NCBI GenBank assembly: GCA_003255065.1
Contig: QAOA01005636.1
Location: 597,396-661,395 of the forward strand
Source: Cercis canadensis
Lineage: Eukaryota; Streptophyta; Magnoliopsida; Fabales; Fabaceae
Length of the DNA stretch: 64,000 nt
Direction: 5' to 3'
The notes under the pieces are model-generated. The model was not told the origin of the DNA, searched no databases, and was given only the letters and a program-made list of their open reading frames with translations. Shown piece by piece: positions 1 through 11,201 of this stretch (positions are counted from its first letter, which is position 1; the number at the start of each line of letters is the position of its first letter). A program made the position numbers and the translations under genes.

Positions 1-1000
1 AAAGGAAGCAAATGAAGGATTGAAGGGAGGAGATGCAAGGCTGATTTGACCTTCAAACCAGAGTTTTTCCTCTTTTACCTTTGAATCATGTCTCAATTTC
101 ATTCTTTCTTCTTCTCTTCATCTAGTATAAACTAATTCTCTTATCTAGGGTACGATGTAGCCTAATTAGGACCAACTGTAGTTTCATATGAAATTAATTT
201 CATTATTTATCTCTTCAATTTGAGCGTTTATCTATTCTCTTAATGCTTCTGATTGTCTGGCCAATAATTAGATGAATTGTTAATCACAATGAGACCGGAA
301 GGATAGTTGTCTATCAAGTTCCTTGGGGTAAATGTTATGAGTTACATGGAGGATAGGAATATACCTCCATGGCTTATGTAATCAGTCAAAAAGATCCACA
401 AAACTAAATGAATTCGTAATTATTGTAACTCGTATAGAGATATACAGGGTTAGTAATTAAGGGATATTTACACTAGACCTTGGGAGAGACTAATGAATAA
501 ATTAGAGAATCTTGATTAGCAAATAGGAAGATAAATTGGAGTTAATGGAATGTAAGCTAGGAGTAATTATGGTGAAATCGGAACCCTAGGTGTTTTTCTC
601 TTGCTGAATCTATCATTTTTCTGGTTTAATTTGCTATTTTTCTGGTTTACATTGTTTTCATTCTATTTTTAGTTGTTTCATTGAAATATCTCCTTATCGA
701 TTGATTAGATAAAGTTAAGGTTAACCCTCTTTCGGTAGTTGGTACATTAATCCTAGTGGGAATGATAAATTGATCTCATTTTATTACTTGCAAACGACAA
801 CGTACACTTGCGTTGGAATTTTCACAACATTATTCCTAGTGATGCATAAAATTAATAACAAGGTGCATAAATTGGCCCCCACCAACTGTTTGATCATGGA
901 TTCTCATTAAAATCCAAAACTAGCCCACGTCCAAAACCATGTCTTGCGTCCAATCAGCACATGGTTTTGTTTGAAACTACAAGTTCAGTGGCTAATGAGC
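1..1000. other. Upstream intergenic DNA, no gene seen
   Basis: AT-rich DNA with no convincing reading frame, RNA gene or paired terminal repeat. Its right end is the promoter of the SAUR gene. Confidence 0.5.
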
Positions 1001-1003
1001 TCA

Positions 1004-1012
1004 TATATATAA
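1004..1012 (+). promoter_or_regulatory. Probable TATA box of the SAUR gene
   Basis: A TATATATAA string lies about 115 bases before the SAUR start codon. The spacing allows a leader of roughly 85 bases. No clear TGTCTC auxin-response element was seen next to it. Confidence 0.5.
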
Positions 1013-1125
1013 CATACGCGACTTCATTCCAAATCAAGCATGCACCCCGCACAGTCTCTCAAATAATAGTCTCTATATTCTCTGTATTGTGCAGAGTGTA
1101 GGAGGAGCCTAATACTAGCCAAGCT

Positions 1126-1533
1126 ATGATTAGCTTGAAAAGATTAATTGCGATGGCAAGAAAGTGGCAAAGAATGGCTGGAATAGAGAGGAGAGCAATC
1201 TCACTACCCAAAGTAAGCCATAAAGTAGCAGAAAAAGGTCACTTTGTGGTGTATAGCATGGACAAGAGACGCTTCGTGATACCATTGGGTTATTTGAGTA
1301 GCAACATTTTCAGAGAGCTATTTAGGATGTCAGAGGAAGCGTTTGGACTGCCAACCGATGGTCCAATCACATTGCCATGCGACGCAGCCTTCATGGAATA
1401 TGTTGTGTCCTTGGTTCGTAAAAATGCGTCTTTCGAGCTTGAGAATGCCCTTCTCGTGGCTTCATTCGCATCTTCCCACTGTCTACCACCACTACCTGCT
1501 TCTCACACTCTCACTTCACTTGTTGTCCCATAA
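1126..1533 (+). CDS. SAUR family auxin-responsive protein
   Basis: This intronless gene encodes 135 residues. After a short basic N-terminus it carries the SAUR domain at about residues 35-105: KGHFVVYSMDKRRFVIPLGY, then LSSNIFRELFRMSEEAFGLP and a closing ITLPCDAAFMEYVVSLVRK. The motif order, length and lack of introns are typical of SAUR64/68-type members. SAUR proteins are small, auxin-induced regulators; many bind and inhibit PP2C.D phosphatases, which keeps plasma-membrane H+-ATPases active and promotes cell expansion. That role is known for the family and inferred here. The start is the first ATG after the TATA box. The reading frame looks whole. SAURs often occur in clusters, but only one is visible here. 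Confidence 0.93.
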   Translation: MISLKRLIAMARKWQRMAGIERRAISLPKVSHKVAEKGHFVVYSMDKRRFVIPLGYLSSNIFRELFRMSEEAFGLPTDGPITLPCDAAFMEYVVSLVRKNASFELENALLVASFASSHCLPPLPASHTLTSLVVP

Positions 1534-1559
1534 CTATTTGGCGGTGCTTTGTAATTGAT

Positions 1560-2480
1560 ATTATAATCTTTATTTTTTTTAATCAAATTCCTTCCTTCCT
1601 GTTTACCTTTATATATATATATGCATGACAAAATGACTGTTAACTTCATGTTTATAAATTAACAACCTAACCTGACAAAAGGAGAGTACTTTGGTACGCC
1701 AAATGAGAAATTCATTCCTACCTCCATCAATTTCATGGAAATGGCGATTCAGCCCATTTAAGTTAATCTCTTGTGATTGAAATATAATTGAAAGAAAAAA
1801 ACTTTAAGTTCCATTATGATTCTTGATCGCAGGATATATTGGTATTTACGATTTTGGGATCTAAATAATTTAAAGAGTAGATTGTATGCATTTTCCTAAA
1901 TAAAATTCTCTTAATGCGACAAAAGATATGACTCTGTAATCAAATAGCAGCTTCCACAAATGAATCAGCGGTTAGTATGTATGGACGTCTATATGTGATT
2001 GACCCAGGCAGCAAATCTTAGGGATTGCAGCATTTTCCATTAATTATTTCTTCACATATGCCACAGGTTAGCAAAAACCATTTTTAAACTAACAATACTT
2101 TTTACTCATTATCTTACGTGCCATAATTTGAGCAATTAAAAAAAAAATTAAGCATGTCTAATAAAATTTAATTTATGTCAACACACATGACATAGTATAA
2201 ACATTGAGTAATATGTTAGTAAAATTTAGCTCAATTAGTAAGTTCAAGTGGCACTAACAAAAAAAGTTTTCGGACAAAATTTTTCTAGTGATTTTTTTGT
2301 TAATAGGCATTCATTAATTACACCATATCCTACTTTGGAGTTGCTGGTTCTGTCCTCTCCCCCTCTAGAGATTGCTGAGTTACTGAGAGGTGATTTAAGG
2401 AGGCCGCGTTTCCTAGAGACGTTGTCTTGTAATTTCTGGTTTCTGTTTTTTACTTTTCGGGCTAGACAGCCCCGTGTTTT
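1560..2480. other. Intergenic, no gene seen
   Basis: AT-rich spacer after the SAUR gene. An open frame at 2248-2523 has no ATG start and no recognisable homology. Confidence 0.45.
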
Positions 2481-2499
2481 ACAATATAGATTTTGCTAT

Positions 2500-3130
2500 C
2501 CCACCTCATTCATGGATCGATAGGGTAAGAACCGAAAAATTTCATCGAGAGTTTGAAGTAGAATAAACTTTTGATTTTAATATTATTGCAAAGACCTCAA
2601 AAAATTTTGTCACCATATGTACTAGAACATTTTATTCTTTATAAAACGCATAAATGGAGCAATACATAAAACATACCAAAAAATAAATGATTTTTTTTTA
2701 TCATGTTAAATTCAAATTCTGTTAATAATTTGGGAATGTGACCCATACTTGGTGACTTATTTTTTTGAGATCTTCGCAATGATACCAAAATCAAAAATTC
2801 GTTTTATTCCAAACTCCTAGTAAGAAATATTTTCTACTTTTATCCCACCCATATAGATAAGGTAAGATAGAGTCCCTAGTTTTATATTTATATACTAAAT
2901 TTGACTTGCTTTTTTTTATTTAATTATAATTATAAAATTTAAAATAAAAAAATCCACAGTCCGTGCAGCAAATTAGAGACTTTTATTTGCCTAAAAAGAA
3001 AAAGACTATATCCTACCTTATTTATATGGATGGGGTAAAATAAAATAAAAAATTACTAGAAGTTTGAAGCAAAATTAATTTTTAATTTTGATATTATTAC
3101 AAAAATTTTAAAAAATTGAGTCATCCTTTC
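2500..3130. repeat. Foldback repeat with three related arms
   Basis: A unit of about 110 bases containing a 'GGGTAAG..GTTTGAAG..TTTTGATTTTAATATTATTGCAAAGA' type pattern occurs in forward orientation near 2522-2625, inverted near 2755-2880, and forward again near 2995-3125. The copies are diverged by eye by 15-25 percent. This is the structure expected of a decayed foldback or MITE pair. No target duplication could be fixed. Confidence 0.5.
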
Positions 3131-3955
3131 TCCATTTATGTATTTTACAATAAACTAACAGTTCTAGTATATATTAAATAACTTAATTTGTTAAGATATT
3201 GGCAATGATAAAATAGCAAACTCCTAAAAGAACACAAAAATGAATGCTTGAATTACTTCCAATCCTTCGGTTTGGCATTTCCATCGATCTCCTCCCTCCT
3301 ACTCAATTTCAACCATTATGAAGCATTAAAGGCTAGAACCATATTCGTAACTCCTCTGTACGTCGCTTTTTCATTTTTTTTCTTATTGATGAGTGAAGAC
3401 TGCACAAAAAAATATCATGATATCATTTAATTATATAATTTTATTTTACTCAACTTTAATAAGATTTATACCAAGTTGAATACTAGGCACTTCATTGAAA
3501 GATTCAATGAGTGAGATTTTTTTTTATAACCTAGGAGTCAAGGTTTAATTTCAACTTTTGAATGGGGTTTCGTTGTGAAATTACTCATAACTGTAATTTT
3601 ATATTGAGAACATTTTAAGACTCTCATTTTGTTAATGAGATGCCTCAAACACAATATCATATTCTTACAATAAGAGTCTTATAATTAGTTAAGATAGAAG
3701 AAAAAATATATTTTTATGTAGTCTTTAATAAAAAAAAAAAAAAAAACTTTTATTATGAAATGCCCCCAAGGTTTTTGTTTTGTTTTTCATAAAAGACTTT
3801 TGCTTACCTGCACCCTAAAGTACACATTAAGAAATAATTAATAGCAAATTGCAATTAATACCAATACCATTGACTTGTGTAGATAAGTTTTGTAAATTGC
3901 ATTTAATTTCATAAAATTATCTGTTGTCATTAATTACACGGTGATTCCATTTCCA
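3130..3955. other. Intergenic, no gene seen
   Basis: AT-rich spacer with an A-run near 3730-3746. No supported gene; the short open frame at 3248-3430 has no recognisable motif. Confidence 0.4.
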
Positions 3956-3960
3956 CATAC

Positions 3961-3968
3961 TATAAAAG
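3961..3968 (+). promoter_or_regulatory. TATA box before the SPH pseudogene
   Basis: TATAAAAG lies 45 bases before the ATG of the decayed S1-family gene. The core promoter has outlasted the reading frame. Confidence 0.55.
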
Positions 3969-4012
3969 GGGTGTTTGGTATAACTCTTTTGTATCACCCT
4001 CTTCGTGCAGTG

Positions 4013-4465
4013 ATGGCTTCATCAATATTGAACAAATATGCCGTACTATTTCCTGTGCTATTAGCGATACTTGGTGCAAGCTCAGAGACTGTTGAACCGC
4101 AAGTACCAGTGTTTCCAGTTTACAAAGTACTCGTAGAAATCATCATTATTTTAGATGAACCTCGAGGTACAACAGATCTCACTCTTCATTGTAAATCCAA
4201 GGACGATGTTTTGGGGAGTCCACACACTCCATTATGAAAAACGCTTCAGTTTTAAATTCCGGCAAATTGTTCTTTTGCAGTTTTACGTGGCCCGATGAGC
4301 CATCCCTTCACTACTTTAATATTTACAATGAGGAATGAGATCGTTGTCACTTGTGTTCTTGGAAAATATGGAGACACGGTGCATGTAGATTTATTGAGGG
4401 CTTCGGGTCGGTTTGTCGAGTGTCACCCATGCAACAAGATAATTTCAAACCAGCTAGGTGTCTGA
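4013..4465 (+). pseudogene. Decayed S-protein homologue (plant self-incompatibility S1 family)
   Basis: The ATG at 4013 opens a hydrophobic signal peptide (MASSILNKYAVLFPVLLAIL). It is followed by the S1-family block DLTLHCKSKDD at about residues 62-72. Further S1 signatures follow in other frames: a CSFTWPDEPSLHYFNIYNEE block and a later C..C.W.I...G.C pattern. S1/SPH proteins are small secreted, cysteine-containing plant proteins related to the Papaver pistil S-determinant; most have no known role. The homology is contiguous for about 450 bases but is spread over more than one frame with at least three disruptions, so no full product can be made. Sequencing error could explain one of them but hardly all. 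Confidence 0.75.
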
Positions 4466-4512
4466 AATACTTCCCAGTTGTATTTCTCTTTAAATTAATT
4501 CCTGTGATTGAA

Positions 4513-4800
4513 ATACAATCAAACAAAGCTAGGTTCCCTTTACGGAGTAAATTGTATGTGTTTAATGACTAAAATGATTACATACTCCTCCGTTTCTTTT
4601 TTATCTGCCTCCAGCATAAAGAAAGTGGATAAGAATTTAGGATCATTACTTAATGCAAGTACTAATTGCATGCTTTATTCATTAATTAGTTAGAATTAAA
4701 TTAAATTAGCAGGCCATGATATCCATCCTACCAAATCTAAGGAAAGAGGCCGCTAGTCCACCTTAGAAATTCGTGTTATTTCTCTACTTCTCAATAAATT
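4513..4800. repeat. Left copy of a 288-bp near-identical direct repeat
   Basis: This stretch recurs almost base for base at 5712-6000, immediately after the single N at 5711. The few differences look like allelic variation. The copies part exactly where the foldback element begins (4801), which fits two haplotypes of one locus joined end to end. Confidence 0.8.
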
Positions 4801-5710
4801 ATGGCTTAATTGTAATTTTGGTTCCCATATTTTAACTAGTTGAACGTTTTGGTCCCCCTTCTTTAAAAATAAACTATTGAGTCCCTCTATATTCATAAAA
4901 TGTATAAGTTTAGTCCATTTATCTTTAAGTCAAAATTCTTAAGTTTATTTCAAGGTGTAAAGTTCTCTGATTCATAATCTTACCAATTAGATTGAAGAGC
5001 TATGTCTTGTGAATCTACCCATTAAATTTCAGTTCGATCTAACGGTGAAAAAGTGTAAATTTTTGGTTAAATAAAAACGTATGGTTTTGGTATTTTGGGT
5101 TGAGTTACACCGTTAGATCGAGCTAAAATTTAGTAAGGAGATTCACAAGATGTAACACTTCAATCTGAAAGGTGAGATTATGAATCAGAGAACTTTACAC
5201 TTTGAAATAAACCTAAGAATTTTGACTTAAAGATAAATAGACTAAAGGCTTAATTACAATTTTGTTCCCCCTATTTTAACCACTTGAACATTTTGGTCCC
5301 CCTTCTTTAAAAATAAACTATTGAGTCCCTCTATATTCATAAAATGTACAAGTTTAGTCCATTTATTTTTAAGTTAAAATTCTTAGGTTTATTTCAAGGT
5401 GTAAAGCTCTCTGATTCATAATCTCACCGTTCAGATTGAAGTGTTACATCTTGTAAACCTCCTCACTAAATTTTAGCTCGATCTAACGGTGGGACTCACT
5501 CCAAAATACGAAAACCATAAGTTTTCATTTAACCAAAAATTTAGACTTTTTCACCGTTAGATCGAGCTGAAATTTAATGGGAAAATTCATAAGATGCAGC
5601 TCTTCAATCTGAACGGTGAGATTATGAATTAGAGAACTTTATACTTTGAAATAAACCTAAGAATTTTGACTTAAAGATAAATAGATTAAACTTGTATATT
5701 TTATTAATAT
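4801..5710. repeat. Tandem foldback element with 'GGCTTAATT' starts
   Basis: Two head-to-tail units of about 445 bases begin at about 4803 and 5248 with GGCTTAATTxxAATTTTGxTCC. Each unit is itself largely palindromic: the TTTAGTCCATTTATCTTTAA stretch near its start returns inverted near its end. Copies of an AAATTTAG..CGATCTAACGGTG core lie in both orientations. No reading frame is present. The structure fits a non-autonomous foldback DNA element; the right end is cut by the N at 5711. Confidence 0.6.
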
Positions 5711-5711
5711 N

Positions 5712-6000
5712 ATACAATCAAACAAAGCTAGGTTCCCTTTACGGAGTAAATTGTATGTGTTTAATGACTAAAATGATTACATACTCCTCCGTTTCTTTTT
5801 TTATCTGCCTCCAGCATAAAGAAAGTGGATAAGAATTTAGGATCATTACTTAGTGCAAGTACTAATTGCATGCTTTATTCATTAGTTAGTTAGAATAAAA
5901 TTAAATTAGCAGGCCATGGTATCCATCCTACCAAATCTAAGGAAAGAGGCCGCTAGTCCACCTTAGAAATTCGTGTTATTTCTCTACTTCTCAATAAATC
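5712..6000. repeat. Right copy of the 288-bp direct repeat
   Basis: It matches 4513-4800 closely, but runs on past the point where the left copy enters the foldback element. It therefore looks like the insertion-free version of the same site. Confidence 0.8.
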
Positions 6001-6040
6001 ATTTGTCTTTTTCTTTTACTTAAAAAAAATATATATAGAT

Positions 6041-6064
6041 AGAGAGAGAGAGAGAGAGAGAGAA
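6041..6064. repeat. (GA)n microsatellite
   Basis: About eleven to twelve uninterrupted GA units preceded by ATATAGATA. Confidence 0.9.
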
Positions 6065-6234
6065 AGATATTTAACCCATCTTTATCTTGAGTAAAGGATA
6101 AGGAAACAAAAAGTGAAGACATCAATGTTTCATCAAAGAAAGAAAAAGAGAGCTCCAAAGCGACTTTCATAAAAGATGGTGCCACTTCCGAACAAGCAAA
6201 TACAAAGACTCTACTTCATGGAATAAAAGGAGTG

Positions 6235-6346
6235 TCCTTGGTGGCAAGGCTTTGTTAAATAGGTAGTGTTGCTACCTCCACAACCCCTAANTCCTTGGTA
6301 GCAAGGCTTTGTTAAATAGGTAGTGTTGCTACCTCCACAACCCCTA
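6235..6346. repeat. Duplicated contig end around the N at 6291
   Basis: A 56-base stretch (6235-6290) is repeated with one small difference directly after the N. This is the mark of two overlapping sequence ends that were joined without merging. Confidence 0.8.
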
Positions 6347-6349
6347 AAG

Positions 6350-6850
6350 ATTAATATGGTTTCGTGGGTTCCTCGAATCTCCGTTGATGAGTGTGAAGAA
6401 AAATATATAAATCTATTTTATTTTTTATTAAAAAAAATTCCACATGTATTTTTTGCATGGAAACTTGGGAGAGAAGCAAGGAAACTTGGGAAAGTTGGCG
6501 AGCCTTTGAAAGAAACATCTACGTGGCACCATAAGTTGCACTGCTGATGTAAGGCGTCAAAATTTTGCTGCCATCATCCTATACTCCAATCAGGTTCATA
6601 GCTATGGTTATAGATTACATTAAATTCAAAAAGTCATCCACCTACCCACCCCATTTTTCAATGCATGTATGTATTTTGCAGGGTGACAATTTCACCAATA
6701 AAAGAAGTAAGGAGACAAAAAGATAAAGGCGATATAGACTTGTTAGTTTCCCACTATATACCACTTGTAGGCTGTAGCTACTGGGGTAGGACCAGTCAAA
6801 GATATGCAACAACCAATAATTTGAGGCTCATCAACCCTGGCACTAATATG
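6350..6850. other. Intergenic and distal LHT promoter
   Basis: No supported gene. Short open frames at 6323-6547 and 6665-6937 show no recognisable motifs and lie upstream of the transporter TATA box. Confidence 0.45.
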
Positions 6851-6855
6851 TGTGG

Positions 6856-6864
6856 TATAAAAAG
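6856..6864 (+). promoter_or_regulatory. TATA box of the LHT8-like gene
   Basis: TATAAAAAG lies 136 bases before the start codon, with no competing ATG-led frame of note between them. Confidence 0.55.
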
Positions 6865-6991
6865 AAACAAGAGTTCCTTTTGCAAAGTGTCCTCATTAAC
6901 TAACTTTTCTACATATATACAAGACCAACAACGTTAAACACTAACTTATACCTGTAGTGGTGAGACACAAAGCAAAACTTTGGGAATCATT

Positions 6992-9539
6992 ATGGGTGAG
7001 CTGGTGGAAGTGAAGTTAAGCAGTGCTAATACTACTACTACTACTACTACACCAATAGAGGCAGAGGAAGCTCTGTCAGCTCCACTTCAACTCAATTCTT
7101 CTTCAATCAAAACTCCAAAAAGCCCTTTTGGTTCGCGTTTTATGAGCACTCCTTTAGCCAGCCCCATGAAGAAGGCCATTGGAAGCATGCAAGGCTACTT
7201 GGAAGAAGTTGGCCGCTTCACCAAACTTGACCCACAAGACGCTTGGCTTCCTATCACAGAATCCAGGAAAGGGAACACCTACTACGCTGCGTTTCATACA
7301 CTCAGTTCAGGAATCGGAGTTCAAGCCCTTATTCTTCCATTGGCCTTCACTAGTCTCGGCTGGTGCGTTTAATTAATTTGTTGAACAACTTGAAATTAGT
7401 GCACCAATATCGCAGTACCTTTATTCTAATTCTAATTTGGTATATGTTGATCCTCTGCAGGACTTGGGGAATTGTGTGTCTATGCGTGGCTTTCATATGG
7501 CAGCTCTACACCCTCTGGTTACTGATTCAGCTGCACGAATCAGAGTCTGGGGTGCGCCATAGCAGGTACCTCAGACTTGCTATGGCAGTATTTGGTAAGG
7601 CACATGGCATAATTAGTTTTACATATGTAACATTTACCCCAAGAGTTACACTTCCGTATGCTAATTTAATGAAACTATCCAACATTCTATAAACCGAAAC
7701 AGGAAAATGCAGTGGGAAAACATAATTTAGATTTTTCCCTCTATCTGTCTCAGCTTTGATTTGATGGTGTAATTAATGAGAAAAATATTAAATGGAATTG
7801 CAGGAGAAAAGCTAGGCAAACTACTAGCACTCTTTCCAATCATGTACCTATCGGGTGGCACGTGCGTGACTCTGATCATGATAGGAGGTGGCACCATGAA
7901 GATATTCTTCCAGATTGTATGCGGGGAGACATGCACCCTAAACCCACTCACTACTGTAGAATGGTATTTGGTGTTTAGTGTCGTAGCCATTCTTCTTGCT
8001 CAGCTTCCCAACCTCAATTCAATAGCAGGTGTTTCCTTGATCGGAGCCATCACAGCTGTTGGTTATTGTACGGTCATATGGGTAGTCTCTCTAGTTCAAT
8101 GTAGGCAAGCCCATGTATCCTATGAGCCAACACTAGCAGGGACACCTTCAGAGGTCACCAGGATTTTTACCGTGTGGAATGCGCTTGGTATTATTGCCTT
8201 CGCTTTCAGAGGTCACAATCTCGTCCTGGAAATACAGGTTAACCCTTCTCTTCAGTATCTTTCCCAAAATTAGCGTTGTTTTTTACTAAGGGGAAAAGAA
8301 ATGAGAAGAGAAGAAAAAGATGGAAAAAAAAAAAAGGAAAAGGAATGGGTTTTTTTTTTTTTAATGATTAAAATGAGTAAAAAGAGAAGAAAGGAAATAA
8401 AAAGTCATATTATAAAATATTTTTACTAGTTTATTCTATATTATTAAAATAGACATATTTAATATAAAATTAAATAATATAATACACTTCTTTCTTAATA
8501 AGAGGGTGAAAATTCTTTAAAAAATAAAAGAATATAATAGTCATTTTAATATATTTTCTCTTCAAATCCCCAATTTAGAGGAACACAAAAATAGACTAAA
8601 AAAGAAGTGTAAAGGTTATATTTTATCCACCAGTCTTCTCTCTTTTTTTAAGATAAATCTTCTAAATAAGAGAGATGAGAGTTTTATTTCTCCCATCTCC
8701 TTTTTTTCCCCTGCAAAATAACTCCCAAACAAACCCTAAGGAACATTTTTTTTCTTTTTGCTAAGTGCGAATCTTCTTAAAGCTTTTATTAATGCGGATT
8801 TTTCTCTATGAAATGTCATTGTTGTAGGGAACCATGCCATCAGATGCAAAGCAACCTTCGCGTTTGCCCATGTGGAGAGGTGTTAAGTTTGCATATCTAA
8901 TAATCGCCTTGTGTTTATTTCCCCTTTCCATCGGGGGTTATTGGGCCTACGGAAATTTGGTAAGAACAATGCCTACGCTTTCCTCTGACTGCGCTCACCA
9001 TTTCTCGTACATTGAAGCAAGCTAACTAATGGTTTACTCTCTAATCCCAGATACCTCCCAATGGCGGGATGCTAAACGCTTTGCACAAATACCATGGACA
9101 TGATACATCAAAGTTCATCCTTGCATTAACAAGCTTGCTAGTGGTAATTAACAGCTTAAGCTCATTCCAAATCTATGCAATGCCAGTATTTGACAATCTG
9201 GAATCCAGATATACGAGCAAGAAGAACAGGCCTTGTCCGAGGTGGCTAAGGATGGGCTTCAGGGGATTATTTGGATGCCTCGCATTTTTTATTGCCGTGG
9301 CACTACCATTCTTGCCCAGTTTGGCAGGTCTGATCGGAGGCATTGCACTACCAATAGCTTTAGCATATCCCTGTTTTATGTGGCTAATAATTAAGAAACC
9401 TAAGAAATACAGTGCAGATTGGTGCCTAAATGGGATGCTTGGAGCCATCGGGATGATACTCAGTCTGCTGGTTGTTACTGGAGCCATTTGGAGTATAGTG
9501 GCCCTGGGCGTAAAGATCAACTTCTTCAACCCTCAGTGA
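6992..9539 (+). CDS. LHT8: Lysine/histidine transporter-like 8 (AAAP amino-acid permease)
   Basis: Five exons (6992-7362, 7461-7594, 7804-8237, 8828-8959, 9051-9539) join in phase to 519 residues, the usual size for LHT8/AATL1 proteins. The N-terminal tail has a threonine run coded by repeated ACT and a conserved SPFGSRFMSTPLASPMKKAI segment. The permease core follows with about ten or eleven hydrophobic spans, including FHTLSSGIGVQALILPLAFT, LHESESGVRHSRYLRLAMAV, IIAFAFRGHNLVLEIQ and GLIGGIALPIALAYPCFMWL. The family moves amino acids with protons across the plasma membrane. Substrate choice cannot be read from the sequence; lysine/histidine is only a family label. All introns are GT-AG. The frame is whole. 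The nearest downstream gene runs toward it from the other strand. Confidence 0.95.
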
Positions 9540-10540
9540 TGAAAGAAAACTACAAATCTCTAATTGATCACTACCTTCGAATCTGAAGCACAGCAACAGT
9601 TGGAATACGACCATCTACAAGGACTCTTGTGCCAATTAGAGATGATATTGAGAGCACACGCTGGCTTTTTCAGTTCTCTATATCAGTAATAAATCATGTG
9701 ACTGGCTAATGTAAAATATGCCTAATATGTTGATCCGGCTATCGTGAGCAACCGCTAAACCGAGAATTTCCAACAAATATTACATTAAATGCTCCACGGC
9801 CCGAGACTTTCTTTCCCAGGCAAATCATGGATTTGGTTTGGTCGCAATGGGTTTCATTAAATGCAACAAACAAATCTATCACGCTCCAGTCATCTGCTCA
9901 TACCAACCCGTGCCAAATTGCCAATACTTCCTGGCCATATAGGACTTTTCAAATTAAATTCTGCCAAGTGTTAGACAGATGAGGCTGTTATCGATTATCA
10001 TAATTCAAAGAAAAGCCAACATGGTTCACATCCTTCATACAATCCCTACACCTAATAGGAATTTATATCCACCAACTTTTAGAGCAGTTATATCATTTAA
10101 ACGCTTTATGCACAATGGCATACCACTAAAACTGTCTCATACATATATTCATTACAATAGCATTAATCTGAACGTAATGTGATACTATTTGGGGGTCAGA
10201 ATCTCAAAAATAGTAAGTTGCTTCGGTAACACTAGATATACAGTAAGACAGAAAAAAGAAACATCATATATATTTGTGAGACTAGACCCTAGAACTACTA
10301 TAATACCCCAACTCCAACAATGAATGATCTTCATACATGGATTTTATGAGCTTGTATTGATGTAAAAAATCAATTATATACTTTAATCAACTTGCTTTAG
10401 GTGGAGAATCAGGAGTTACACAGTCCAACAATGAAAGAGAAGCCAATGGCAATGCTCAAGAATTCCCGAGACCTAATCCATTAGAAAGAGAGGGGGAGGG
10501 GACAAGAAAAGGTAAAAAGCCATAGATCAAGACTTGCTAC
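9540..10540. other. Shared 3' flanks of two converging genes
   Basis: This holds the 3' untranslated parts of the LHT8-like gene (+) and of the small membrane-protein gene (-). No other gene is supported. Confidence 0.5.
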
Positions 10541-10544
10541 CATT

Positions 10545-11163
10545 TTACATCGACAGGGGAAGAAGCATCCTTCGTTTCTTTTTCCTTGCCAGTCTTACTT
10601 GCTTTGTAATTTTCATGCATAAAAGCAGTAGCACTGTGATGCAGACTACTATAAAAGCAAGCCGGATGTGCCTAAAGTACAAAGAGACTGCTGAAAAAAC
10701 CAGGAAAGCTAAAATGACAAGTTCCCATATTACAAAGAGCACAACATCCACCCTGCACCCAGAGAAAAGTGAAATAAAAGGGATTAATATCATTATATTA
10801 TGTTATCCTAAAAACGCTGAAACACAGACACCAATTAATCCAATAGAAATGCTGGAAGTCTGAAAAGATAAGCATTCTAGAGCAACAGCAGCCAACAGTC
10901 ATCAAATTCAAGCAAAAAAGACAGTTAATCTGATCTGAACTCACATTGCTCCATGTACTTAACATTTGGTAGAACCTACGCCAAGTAAACCCCATCATCC
11001 AGCACCGTTAAAACCCAAACATCACTATTTACCTTTGTCCATTTGTAATAGTAAACTCAAATAAAAAGCAAAAAAATCATCTACAAGAACCACTAGGGAT
11101 ATCCATCTTGTGCAAGCAAGAATTTAAACAGGCTTCCAAAACTGGTACGTCAAAAACTTCTTC

Positions 11164-11201
<38 letters not shown>

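Noticed and set aside
2248-2523. 91-codon frame after the SAUR gene
   Set aside because: There is no ATG start, no known motif, and it abuts a foldback repeat.
9173-9529. 118-codon minus-strand frame in the last LHT8 exon
   Set aside because: It is a shadow of the transporter coding strand.
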